Shown one piece after another: positions 51,742 to 60,019 of a DNA stretch of 64,000 nucleotides. Numbering within the stretch: the stretch's first letter is position 1; every line of letters starts with the position of its first letter. Source of the stretch: Kutzneria sp. CA-103260 (lineage in GTDB: Bacteria; Actinomycetota; Actinomycetes; Mycobacteriales; Pseudonocardiaceae); the NCBI RefSeq assembly GCF_018263855.1, contig NZ_CP073318.1, forward strand, positions 6,572,001-6,636,000, written 5' to 3'. The translations under genes and the position numbers were made by a program. The notes beneath the pieces are model-generated. The model saw only the letters and a list, made by a program, of their open reading frames with translations. It was not told the DNA's origin and did not search any database.

Positions 51742-53208
51742 TTACTCCTCGTCGAAATCTTCTTCTGTGTCGTCGGCCGGCCACTCGCCCGGGGTCCGCC
51801 GGGCCTTGCGGGCCGCCTTGCGCTCGGCCGCGCCGACCCGGTCGTTGGTCTCCAACCGGATGTCGGTGCCGCGGCCCGTCATGAGTACCGCGATGCCGGC
51901 CGGCGTGGACGGTTCCCAGTCGAACGTCACATCGCCGATGGTGACCGGGCAGCCCGGCACCGCGCCGGCCTTGGCCAGCGCCTCCTCGACGCCGAGCCGA
52001 GCCAGCCGGTCGGCGAGGTAGCCGACGGCCTCGTCGTTGGAGAACTGGGTCTGCCGGATCCAGCGCTCGGGCCGGCTGCCGCGCACCACGAAGCCGCCCT
52101 CGTTCTCCGGGTCCGGCTCGACCTTGAAGCCCGCGTCATCGACGGCCATCGGCCGCAGCACGATCCGCGTGGGCTCCAGGATCGGCTGCGCCGCGCGGTG
52201 CTCTTCGACGGTCTTGGCCAGCGCGAAGGACAGCTCCCGCAGGCCGGTCCTGGTCACGGTGGAGACCTCGAACACCGGTAGGCCCCGGGCCTCCAGCTCG
52301 GGGCGGACGATGTCGGCGAGGTCCTGGGCGTCCGGCACGTCGGTCTTGTTGAGCACGACCAGTCGCGGCCGGGAGGCCAGCTCGCCGCCGAGCGACGGCG
52401 TGTACTTGGCCAGCTCGGCCTCGAGCGCGTCGATGTCGGACAGCGGGTCGCGGTCGGGCTCGTAGGTGGCGCAGTCGACGACGTGCACCAGCACCGCGCA
52501 GCGCTCGATGTGGCGCAGGAAGTCCAGGCCGAGGCCCTTGCCCTCGCTCGCGCCGGGGATCAGGCCAGGCACGTCGGCCATGGTGAAGACGGAGTCGCCG
52601 GCGGTGACCACGCCCAGGTTGGGGATGAGCGTGGTGAACGGGTAGTCGGCGATCTTGGGCCGGGCCGCGGACAGCACGGCGATCAGCGAGGACTTGCCGG
52701 CCGACGGGAAGCCGACCAGGCCGACGTCGGCGACGGACTTCAGCTCCAGGACCAGGTCCCGGGCCTCGCCCTCCTCGCCGAGCAGCGCGAAGCCGGGCGC
52801 GCGGCGGGCCTTGGAGGCCAGCGCGGCGTTGCCGAGGCCGCCACGGCCGCCCTGGGCCGCGACCAGCCGGGTGCCGGCGCCGATGAGGTCGGCCAGCACC
52901 TCGCCGTCCGGGCTGAGCACCACGGTGCCGTCGGGCACGCGCAGTTCGAGGTCGTCGCCCTGGGCGCCGTCCTTGTTGGAGCCCTGCCCCTGGCGGCCGT
53001 TGGTGGCGCGGGCGTGCGGGCGGAAGTGGAAGTCCAGCAGGGTGTGCACGCTGGGGTCGACGACCAGCACGACGTCGCCGCCGCGGCCGCCGTCGCCGCC
53101 GTCCGGACCGCCCAGCGGCTTGAACTTCTCGCGGTGCACCGAGGCGCACCCGTTCCCGCCGTTACCGGCCGCCACGTGGATGGTCACGCGGTCAACGAAG
53201 CGAGACAC
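51742..53208 (-). CDS. obg: GTPase Obg/CgtA
   Basis: A 488-residue protein with the glycine-rich Obg fold (MSRFVDRVTIHVAAGNGG), G domain (GFPSAGKSSL P-loop, ADVPGLIPGAS, NKTDVP) and the C-terminal OCT domain. A charged tail with DTEEDFDEE ends it. Obg binds the 50S subunit and senses guanine nucleotides, ppGpp included. It starts with GTG after AAAGGGAG. It follows rplU-rpmA, separated by two hairpins, as in most bacteria. Confidence 0.97.
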   Translation of the reverse strand: MSRFVDRVTIHVAAGNGGNGCASVHREKFKPLGGPDGGDGGRGGDVVLVVDPSVHTLLDFHFRPHARATNGRQGQGSNKDGAQGDDLELRVPDGTVVLSPDGEVLADLIGAGTRLVAAQGGRGGLGNAALASKARRAPGFALLGEEGEARDLVLELKSVADVGLVGFPSAGKSSLIAVLSAARPKIADYPFTTLIPNLGVVTAGDSVFTMADVPGLIPGASEGKGLGLDFLRHIERCAVLVHVVDCATYEPDRDPLSDIDALEAELAKYTPSLGGELASRPRLVVLNKTDVPDAQDLADIVRPELEARGLPVFEVSTVTRTGLRELSFALAKTVEEHRAAQPILEPTRIVLRPMAVDDAGFKVEPDPENEGGFVVRGSRPERWIRQTQFSNDEAVGYLADRLARLGVEEALAKAGAVPGCPVTIGDVTFDWEPSTPAGIAVLMTGRGTDIRLETNDRVGAAERKAARKARRTPGEWPADDTEEDFDEE

Positions 53209-53268
53209 GAGAAGAACTCCCTTTCAGAGCCCCGGTTGGGGGTCCGGGGGCTTGTCCCCGACGTGGGG

Positions 53269-53343
53269 TGTGGGGGCTCGGCCCCCACAAAACACGAACG
53301 GGCGACGTGGTCCGCGCTCTCCGCGGACACACGTCGCCCGTTC
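53269..53343 (-). terminator. Two tandem hairpins between rpmA and obg
   Basis: The rpmA-proximal hairpin pairs GAACGGGCGACGTG (53296-53309) with 53330-53343, continued inward by GTCCGCG/CGCGGAC. The second pairs TGTGGGGGC (53269-53277) with 53281-53289. They probably act as a partial terminator or processing site that lowers obg expression relative to the ribosomal proteins. Confidence 0.75.
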
Positions 53344-53361
53344 GGCCGTTCGGAAAATCCC

Positions 53362-53631
53362 TCAGGCAGAGGCCAGAGCCTCGACCGGGACGATGTTGAC
53401 GGTCTTGCGACCGCGCTTGACGCCGAACTCGACGGCGCCGGCGGACAGCGCGAACAGCGTGTCGTCCTTGCCGCGGCCCACGTTCACACCGGGGTGGAAC
53501 TTGGTGCCACGCTGGCGGATCAGGATCTCGCCGGCCTTGACGACCTGACCGCCGAAGCGCTTGACCCCAAGGTACTGCGGGTTGGAGTCACGGCCGTTAC
53601 GGGAGCTGGATGCACCCTTTTTGTGTGCCAT
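53362..53631 (-). CDS. rpmA: 50S ribosomal protein L27
   Basis: An 89-residue bL27 (MAHKKGASSSRNGRDSN start, then LGVKRFGGQ and FHPGVNVGRGKDDTLFA). Its N-terminus reaches the peptidyl-transferase centre. The start MAHKKG needs no processing, unlike in Firmicutes. It lies 14 bp after rplU and is cotranscribed. Confidence 0.98.
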   Translation of the reverse strand: MAHKKGASSSRNGRDSNPQYLGVKRFGGQVVKAGEILIRQRGTKFHPGVNVGRGKDDTLFALSAGAVEFGVKRGRKTVNIVPVEALASA

Positions 53632-53645
53632 GGCTGGTCAGGTCC

Positions 53646-53954
53646 TCACTTAGTGATGGCGGTGACCTCGACGCGGGTCAGCTTCTGGCGGTGACCCTGG
53701 CGCTTGTGGTAACCGGTCTTGTTCTTGAACTTGTGGATGCGGATCTTGGGGCCCTTGGTGTGCTCGACGACCTTGGCGGTCACCGAAACCTTGCCCAGGG
53801 CATCGGCGTCAGCGATGACATCGGAGCCATCGACGACGAGCAGCGCTGGGAAGCTGACTTCGGCGCCCGGCCCACCGTCGAGCTTCTCGACCTGGACGAT
53901 GTCGCCGACGGCAACCTTGTACTGCTTGCCGCCAGTCTTGACGATCGCGTACAT
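53646..53954 (-). CDS. rplU: 50S ribosomal protein L21
   Basis: A 102-residue bL21 (MYAIVKTGGKQYKVA start; KIRIHKFKNKTGYHKRQGHRQ region). It is the first gene of the rplU-rpmA-obg-proB run. GGAG lies upstream of the ATG. A well-formed promoter at 54100-54129 gives a leader of about 140 nt. Confidence 0.97.
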   Translation of the reverse strand: MYAIVKTGGKQYKVAVGDIVQVEKLDGGPGAEVSFPALLVVDGSDVIADADALGKVSVTAKVVEHTKGPKIRIHKFKNKTGYHKRQGHRQKLTRVEVTAITK

Positions 53955-54099
53955 CGGGACGGAAGTCTCCTGCTACTCGACGTTGACGGGGCACGCACGG
54001 CCCAAGCACAGGGGCAACCCCCAGAGGAAATCCGACTGAGGAATTCCAACCAGCTTGGACTGGCGCACGACGGGGCCCACCGGATGGGGACCAAACAAG

Positions 54100-54129
54100 A
54101 GGTTACGGGCCGGGTGGACGGGAGGTCAA
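54100..54129 (-). promoter_or_regulatory. Promoter of the rplU operon
   Basis: On the minus strand TTGACC (54129-54124), 18-bp spacer, TAACCT (54105-54100). This is the best complete -35/-10 pair in the window. Transcription should start near 54093, leaving about 140 nt of leader. Confidence 0.7.
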
Positions 54130-54182
54130 ACCGGGGTCCCCGTAGCCGGCACAAGGTGACCGCGGTCACCCCGGACAGGCGT

Positions 54183-54216
54183 CACCGGCCCGTGGGCGCG
54201 TGCCCACGGGCCGGTG
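54183..54216 (-). terminator. rne terminator hairpin
   Basis: Perfect 15-bp stem (54183-54197 with 54202-54216), 4-nt loop, starting 11 nt after the rne stop. Confidence 0.8.
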
Positions 54217-54226
54217 AAACACCTGG

Positions 54227-57223
54227 TCAGTCCTGCGTCGCGAGGCCGGTCGACGGCGGACCGGCCGGTCGGGACGCGGCGCGGCGACGGCGCCGTGTGG
54301 TGGAAACCACCGGCTCTGGCTCGGACGCGTGGTGCCCGTTGGTGGCGACGGCGACGGGCTCCTCCGACACCTCGTAGGGCACGGAGACGCCGGCCTGGCC
54401 GGTGACCGCGGCCGCGGCGACCGTGGACACGGCCTCCCCGGCCGGGACGGCGGCCGATTCGGCGGCAGCGGGCCAGCCGAAGGCCGACTGGGCCGGCTCG
54501 GACGCGGCGGCCGGAGTCGAGACGGCGTCCGCCGGAGCGGACTCAGCGGCAGCCGGGGCCTCCGGCGTGGACTCGCCCTCAGCGGTCGCCGCGGTCTGGC
54601 CGACCGCGGCGGGCTCAGCCTCAACAGCGACCACATCCTCGGCAGTGTGCCCACCGTCGGTCGACGCCGCCTCGCTGACCGCGGCCGGCTCGCTCTCCGC
54701 GGCGACCACGCGCTCGGTGGTGTGCCCACCAGCGGTCGACGCCGGGGCGGACTCGCCCTCGACAGCCTCCGACGTCACCGGCTCGACCTCGGCGGCCGGC
54801 TGGTCGTCGTTGCGGTGCCGGTTGCGGTTGCGCTTGCGGCCGGAGCCGGCCGGCTTCTCGGCCGGAGCCTGCTGCTGGCCGCTGTTGCCGTTGGCGTGCC
54901 CGTTGCCGCCCTGACCGTTGCCATTCCCGTTGCCGTGGCTGTGGCCGAGCGGCTCGGTGCTGACCACGACGCCCCGCCCGCGGCAGTGCTCGCAGGTCTG
55001 GCTGAACGCCTCCAGCAGGCCGGTGCCGACCCGCTTGCGGGTCATCTGCACCAGGCCGAGCGAGGTGACCTCGGCAACCTGGTGGCGGGTGCGGTCCCGG
55101 CCGAGGCACTCGGTGAGCCGGCGCAGCACCAGGTCCCGGTTGGACTCCAGCACCATGTCGATGAAGTCGATGACGATGATGCCGCCGATGTCGCGCAGCC
55201 GGAGCTGGCGGACGATCTCCTCGGCCGACTCCAGGTTGTTCCTGGTGACCGTCTCCTCCAGGTTGCCACCCGATCCGGTGAACTTCCCGGTGTTGACGTC
55301 GATGACGGTCATCGCCTCGGTGCGGTCGATGATCAGGTAGCCGCCCGAGGGCAGCCAGACCTTGCGGTCCAGCGCCTTGGTGATCTGCTCGTCGATGCGC
55401 TGCTCGGTGAACACGTCGTTGAGCCCGACGTGCTTGCGCAGCCGGTCGGCCAGGTCGGGGGCGACGTGCCGGACGTAGCCGTCGATGGTGTCCCAGGCCT
55501 GCTCGCCCTGCACCACCAGCTCGGAGAAGTCCTCGGTGAACAGGTCCCGCACGACCTTGACCAGCAGGTCGGGCTCTTCGTAGAGCAACTGCGGGGCCTG
55601 CGCCTTGGGCGCGTCGGCCTTCTCCTTGATGACCTCCCACTGGGCCTGCAGACGGCGCACGTCGCGGCCCAGCTCCTCCTCGGCGATGCCCTCCGAGGCG
55701 GTGCGGATGATCACGCCGGCGTCCTCGGGCACGACCCGCTTGAGGATGTCCTTGAGGCGCTTGCGCTCGTTGTCGGGCAGCTTGCGGCTGATGCCGGTGG
55801 CGCCGCCGCCCGGCACGTACACCAGGAACCGGCCCGGCAGGCTGATCTGCGTGGTCAGCCGGGCGCCCTTGTGCCCGACCGGGTCCTTGGTTACCTGGAC
55901 CAGCACGCTGTCGCCGGTGGACAGGGCCTGCTCGATCTTGCGGGCCTTGCCCTCCAGGCCGGCGGCGTCCCAGTCGACCTCGCCGGCGTAGAGCACGGCG
56001 TTGCGGCCGCGGCCGATGTCCACGAACGCCGCCTCCATGCTGGGCAGCACGTTCTGCACCCGGCCGAGGTAGACGTTGCCGACCAGCGACCCGGTGCCGG
56101 CCGAGGTCACGAAGTGCTCGACGAGCACCCCGTCCTCCAGGACGGCGATCTGGGTGCGGTCGCCGCGCTCGCGCACGACCATCTTGCGGGCCACGGCCTC
56201 GCGGCGGGCCAGGAACTCGGCCTCGGACAGGATCGGCACGCGGCGGCGGCCGGCCTCCCGGCCGTCCCGGCGGCGCTGCCGCTTGGCCTCCAGCCGGGTC
56301 GAGCCGCGCACGCTGCGCACCTCGTCCTTGGCCGCGGCGGCCTCGGCGCGCTCTTCGTCCCGGCTCGGCGGGGCGTTGCGCACGTGCACGACGGTGTTCG
56401 GCGGGTCGTCCTCGGCGGCGGCCGCCTCCTCGTCGGCGCCGCCCTTGCGGCGACGGCGACGACGGCGACGACGGTTGCCGCCGGGGCCCTCGTCGGCGTC
56501 GGCGTCCTCGGTGGACTCGGCCTCGGCCGGCTCCTCCGACTCGCCCTCGGCCGACTCGGTGTCCTCATCGGACTCGGCCTCGGCGCTGTCCTCGGGGCCG
56601 CCCTTGCCGCGGCCACGGCCACGACGGCCACGACGGCGGCGGCGACGGGCGCTGGCATCGTCGTCGGCGTCGCCGAACTCGTCGAGCGCAGCGTCCTCGA
56701 CGGCATCGTCGGCGGCCTGCGCCGGCTCTTGATCGTCGTCCTCGTCGTCGGCGACGATCTCCTCGACCACCGGCTCGGCGGCCTTGCGGCGGCGCGCCGG
56801 GCGCGGCTCGGCCGCGGTGGGCTGCATGAACACCACCGACGGCGGGGCGAAGACCGGCGCGAGGGCGACGGCGACCTCGTCGTCAGCGTCGTTGGGCTCC
56901 GGTTCGTCCTCGGCCTCGACCCGCTCGGCCAGGGCCTCGGTCAGCTCGTCGTTGGCGACCAACACCTCGTCGGTGTCGTCCTCGACGTCCTGGTGCCCGG
57001 TGGCCAGCAGAGTGGCGGCTACCTGTTCGGCGACCTCACGGCTCACGCTGGACTGCGGGCTGCGCACGACCTCGCCGAGGTCGGCCAGCGCGGCGAGCAC
57101 CTCCCGGCTGCTCGTGTCCAGCGCCTTGGCCAGCGCGTGCACCCGCAGCTTGGGAGGGAACTCGGGAATGGGTGTGGTGCCATCCCCGCCGGGCCCACCG
57201 GCGGGGATCTTCTTCTTCGACAT
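54227..57223 (-). CDS. rne: Ribonuclease E/G family endoribonuclease
   Basis: A 998-residue actinobacterial RNase E. The N-terminal extension contains an IF2-N-like domain, then long acidic and Arg-rich (RRRRRRGRRGRGRGK) low-complexity parts. A central S1 domain (GSLVGNVYLGRVQNVLPSM) leads to the catalytic DNase I-like domain (TVIDVNTGKFTG with metal-binding Asp) and the zinc-link CEHCRGRG. The C-terminal tail is Ala/Glu/Pro-rich. It cleaves single-stranded RNA in mRNA decay and rRNA maturation, with tails that should recruit partners. GGAGGAG precedes the ATG. It is followed by a strong hairpin and lies upstream of rplU. Confidence 0.95.
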   Translation of the reverse strand: MSKKKIPAGGPGGDGTTPIPEFPPKLRVHALAKALDTSSREVLAALADLGEVVRSPQSSVSREVAEQVAATLLATGHQDVEDDTDEVLVANDELTEALAERVEAEDEPEPNDADDEVAVALAPVFAPPSVVFMQPTAAEPRPARRRKAAEPVVEEIVADDEDDDQEPAQAADDAVEDAALDEFGDADDDASARRRRRRGRRGRGRGKGGPEDSAEAESDEDTESAEGESEEPAEAESTEDADADEGPGGNRRRRRRRRRKGGADEEAAAAEDDPPNTVVHVRNAPPSRDEERAEAAAAKDEVRSVRGSTRLEAKRQRRRDGREAGRRRVPILSEAEFLARREAVARKMVVRERGDRTQIAVLEDGVLVEHFVTSAGTGSLVGNVYLGRVQNVLPSMEAAFVDIGRGRNAVLYAGEVDWDAAGLEGKARKIEQALSTGDSVLVQVTKDPVGHKGARLTTQISLPGRFLVYVPGGGATGISRKLPDNERKRLKDILKRVVPEDAGVIIRTASEGIAEEELGRDVRRLQAQWEVIKEKADAPKAQAPQLLYEEPDLLVKVVRDLFTEDFSELVVQGEQAWDTIDGYVRHVAPDLADRLRKHVGLNDVFTEQRIDEQITKALDRKVWLPSGGYLIIDRTEAMTVIDVNTGKFTGSGGNLEETVTRNNLESAEEIVRQLRLRDIGGIIVIDFIDMVLESNRDLVLRRLTECLGRDRTRHQVAEVTSLGLVQMTRKRVGTGLLEAFSQTCEHCRGRGVVVSTEPLGHSHGNGNGNGQGGNGHANGNSGQQQAPAEKPAGSGRKRNRNRHRNDDQPAAEVEPVTSEAVEGESAPASTAGGHTTERVVAAESEPAAVSEAASTDGGHTAEDVVAVEAEPAAVGQTAATAEGESTPEAPAAAESAPADAVSTPAAASEPAQSAFGWPAAAESAAVPAGEAVSTVAAAAVTGQAGVSVPYEVSEEPVAVATNGHHASEPEPVVSTTRRRRRAASRPAGPPSTGLATQD

Positions 57224-57244
57224 GTAGCTCCTCCGCCCCCGGGC

Positions 57245-57263
57245 GCGTCCAGAGTCTGGACGC
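57245..57263. promoter_or_regulatory. Palindrome in the rne upstream region
   Basis: GCGTCCAGA and TCTGGACGC form a perfect 19-bp palindrome around one G, 22 bp before the rne start. It could be an operator or a 5'-UTR hairpin involved in RNase E autoregulation. Confidence 0.35.
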
Positions 57264-57368
57264 GGCCACACAGGGGCCCGTTCTGTTCTGTCTCCGTCGC
57301 CGTCGGCGACGGGAAACCTTGCCTGGCGCCGCCCGGTTCCTGGCGGGGCCAGGCCTGCGGGCGGCAGG

Positions 57369-58244
57369 TCATTCGACGGCGGGCTGGTCCGGCTCCTGCT
57401 CCCTGGCCGGGTCCGCCGGCCCGCGCCCCTCGGGGGCGAACGGGTCGACGAGCCCACCCGCGTCGTCGAGCCGCCCCTGCGCCAACCGGGTCGCCTTGGC
57501 GGGTACCGGGGGCTCGAGGCCGGCGACGACGCGGAGCGCACTCAGCACGTCATCGGGTCGCACCGCAGGGGTCAGCTGCCGTACCACCATCACGAGTATC
57601 CCATACGGGGAAGACGCAGCCGTGTCGTCGTCCTTACGCGGAATCGGCGCGTCCGCCAAATCACCCGTTGCGCCCACACCTTGATCACTTAGCGTCGCGG
57701 TGAGAGAGGTCACATCACCCACCTCGGCGGTGACCACCCCCGGCCGCACGTCCATGATCCGCCGGCCGTCCTTGGTCAGCCGCTCCACCTCGACCGCCTC
57801 GGCCGCCAGCAGCGCGTCGACGGCCCGCCGCAGCTCCTCCGGGTCCACCCCGGGCAGCTCGACCAGCCAGCGGCTGGCGTCGATCCGCTCGGCCAGCGAG
57901 CCCTGCTCGGCCTGCACCGCGTCGACCACGTCCAGGCCGGGCGGCAGCGCCTCGTCCAGGGCCCGGCGCAGCGCCGCCGGATCGATCCGCTCGACCACGC
58001 CGACCTCGACGTACTCCGCCTCGCTGGCCACCCCGGTGGGCGCCGCCCCGATCCAGGAGATCTTCGGGTGCGGGCTGAAGCCCTGCGAGTACGCCATCGG
58101 CACCCCCGCGCGGCGCAGCGCCCGCTCGAACGTGCGCGCGACGTCCCGGTGCGAGGTGAACCGGAGCCGGCCCCGCTTGGTGTAGCGCAGCCTGAGCTTC
58201 TGCACCGCGGCGGCGGACGGGTTGGGTGAGTCTTGGCGGCTCAG
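57369..58244 (-). CDS. TIGR03936 family protein (DUF2344, radical-SAM associated)
   Basis: About 291 residues with the DUF2344 core (LRLRYTKRGRLRFTSHRDVAR in part; GVPMAYSQGFSPHPKISW) and a proline/acidic tail. The family is encoded next to TIGR03960 radical SAM proteins and is thought to assist them, perhaps in RNA modification. A strong AAGGAGA lies 6 nt before CTG at 58244, which would read as a start giving MSRQDSPN. The first canonical in-frame start is a GTG at 58205 with no Shine-Dalgarno. I favour CTG. The S8 protease gene separates it from its usual partner. Confidence 0.82.
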   Translation of the reverse strand: MSRQDSPNPSAAAVQKLRLRYTKRGRLRFTSHRDVARTFERALRRAGVPMAYSQGFSPHPKISWIGAAPTGVASEAEYVEVGVVERIDPAALRRALDEALPPGLDVVDAVQAEQGSLAERIDASRWLVELPGVDPEELRRAVDALLAAEAVEVERLTKDGRRIMDVRPGVVTAEVGDVTSLTATLSDQGVGATGDLADAPIPRKDDDTAASSPYGILVMVVRQLTPAVRPDDVLSALRVVAGLEPPVPAKATRLAQGRLDDAGGLVDPFAPEGRGPADPAREQEPDQPAVE

Positions 58245-58414
58245 GACTACTCTCCTTGGCTGGTTCGACGGGTCCGGTAGGACGGTACCCGGCCGGTCGC
58301 GGGGACACTGAGGTCCACCGCTGGGCTTGTCCAGCGGGCTGACGGTGGTTACCGTCCGGCTGATCGCTGACGTGGGCGACCCCGAAACGCCCACCCCAGA
58401 GATGGAGGTCTCGC

Positions 58415-60019
58415 GTGCCTCTGCTCCGCCGGTCACAGCTGGCGGCACTGGCCGCCGCCCTGCTCGCGGCAGGGTGCCTGAGCGCGCCCGTCGCCGGGGC
58501 CGAGGACCAGGCTCCGCAGGGGTGCGTGCAGCCCGGGCCCACCCTGCGCTACCTGGTGGTCTTCGACAAGGGCACCGCCGAGCCGGACGCCGACGCCCAG
58601 GTCGCGGCGGCCTGCGGCACGACCACTGTCTACTACGCCCCGATCGCCGTCGCGGTGGCCACCTCGCCGGACCCCGGCTTCGCCGCCAAGATCGGCCCCG
58701 GCCGGGCCTACAGCGCCCAGGGCGAGGCCTGGACCTCGACCGGGCCGTCGACCCGCAAGAAGGCCGACGAGACCATGTCCGCGGCCTCGCTGCTGACCAG
58801 CACCGAGACGGTGCCGACGGCGGACCGCAGCGGCGAGCAGTGGGACATGCGGATGATCAACGCCGGCCAGGCCCACCAGATCACCGAGGGCGACCCCCGA
58901 GTCGTGGTCGGCGTGTTGGACTCCGGCGTCGACCCGCGCCACCCGGACCTGAAGCCGGCGCTGGACCCGCAGCTGTCGGTGGGCTGCCTGACCGGCAAGC
59001 CGGACCCGAGCGTCGCGGCCTGGGCCCCGACGACGTCGCCGCACGGCACGCACGTGGCCGGCATCATCGCCGCCGCCGACGACGGCAAGGGCGTCACCGG
59101 CGTGGCCCCGGGGGTGCGCATCGCGTCGGTGAAGGTCGTCGACGACGATGGCTACATCTATCCCGAGTACGCCGTGTGCGGCTTCATGTGGGCCGCCACG
59201 CACGGCATCAGCATCACCAACAACAGCTACTACGTGGACCCGTGGGAGTACACCTGCGCCAACCAGCAGGGGCAGCACGTGGTCACGGAGGCGATGCGGC
59301 GGGCCGTGGACTACGCGACCTCGCAGGGTGTGCTGAACATCGCGGCGGTCACCAACTCGGCCGCCGACCTCACACAGCCCGGCACCGACACGCGTAGCCC
59401 CGACAACGCGCCCAGCCACGGCGTGCGCCAGCTGGGGTCGGACTGCGCGGTGCTGCCGGCGGCGGAGCGCAACGTGGTGGCGGTGTCCTCGGTCGGCTCG
59501 GACCAGGTCAAGGCCAGCTACAGCTCGTACGGCCTGGGCGCGGTCGACGTCACCGCGCCCGGCGGCGACGTGCACCAGAAACCGTCCAACAACGACAACC
59601 CGTGCGTGCTGTCCACAGTGCCCGGTGGCTACGGCGACTTCTGTGGCACGTCCATGGCCGCTCCGCACGTGGCCGGCGTCGCGGCGCTGCTGGCGTCCAT
59701 GCACCCCGGCGACACGCCCGCGCAGCTGACCAAGCTGCTCAACCAGCAGGCCAAGCCGGTGCAGTGCCCCAGCGACTACGACCTCAACGACACCGGCGTG
59801 CAGGACGCCTACTGCTCCGGCTACGCGTCGTTCAACGGCTTCTACGGCCACGGCATGGTGAACGCCCTGGCCGCGGTGGCCAGCGGCACCGCGCCCAAGC
59901 CCACCACCAACGCCCCGGACGCGCCCACGACCACCGGCAGCGCCCAAGGGCCGACCGGCCCGGCGACGATGTCGCAGCAGCAGCCGATCGGCCCGGAGCA
60001 GCTAGCCGCCGGTCAGTGA
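58415..60019 (+). CDS. Secreted S8 (subtilisin-like) serine protease
   Basis: A 534-residue exported protease with catalytic Asp169 (VLDSGVDPRHP), His210 (SPHGTHVAG) and Ser413 (GTSMAAPHVAG). An N-terminal propeptide region precedes the catalytic domain. A Pro/Thr/Gln-rich tail ends it. The signal region contains LLAAGC, so lipid attachment at Cys21 is possible. The GTG at 58415 follows GGAGG. It is placed between two normally adjacent radical-SAM-linked genes, and its end overlaps the downstream gene by 18 bp. Confidence 0.9.
   Translation: MPLLRRSQLAALAAALLAAGCLSAPVAGAEDQAPQGCVQPGPTLRYLVVFDKGTAEPDADAQVAAACGTTTVYYAPIAVAVATSPDPGFAAKIGPGRAYSAQGEAWTSTGPSTRKKADETMSAASLLTSTETVPTADRSGEQWDMRMINAGQAHQITEGDPRVVVGVLDSGVDPRHPDLKPALDPQLSVGCLTGKPDPSVAAWAPTTSPHGTHVAGIIAAADDGKGVTGVAPGVRIASVKVVDDDGYIYPEYAVCGFMWAATHGISITNNSYYVDPWEYTCANQQGQHVVTEAMRRAVDYATSQGVLNIAAVTNSAADLTQPGTDTRSPDNAPSHGVRQLGSDCAVLPAAERNVVAVSSVGSDQVKASYSSYGLGAVDVTAPGGDVHQKPSNNDNPCVLSTVPGGYGDFCGTSMAAPHVAGVAALLASMHPGDTPAQLTKLLNQQAKPVQCPSDYDLNDTGVQDAYCSGYASFNGFYGHGMVNALAAVASGTAPKPTTNAPDAPTTTGSAQGPTGPATMSQQQPIGPEQLAAGQ

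Noticed and set aside
54329..57703. A 1124-codon open frame on the + strand opposite rne
   Set aside because: It is the antisense shadow of a real gene in GC-rich DNA; its composition (Gly/Val/Leu/Asp/His-rich) is typical of such frames, and no domain is visible.
59615..59630. Further DnaA-box-like sequence (CTGTCCACA)
   Set aside because: It lies inside the S8 protease coding sequence, is single and deviates from the preferred box.
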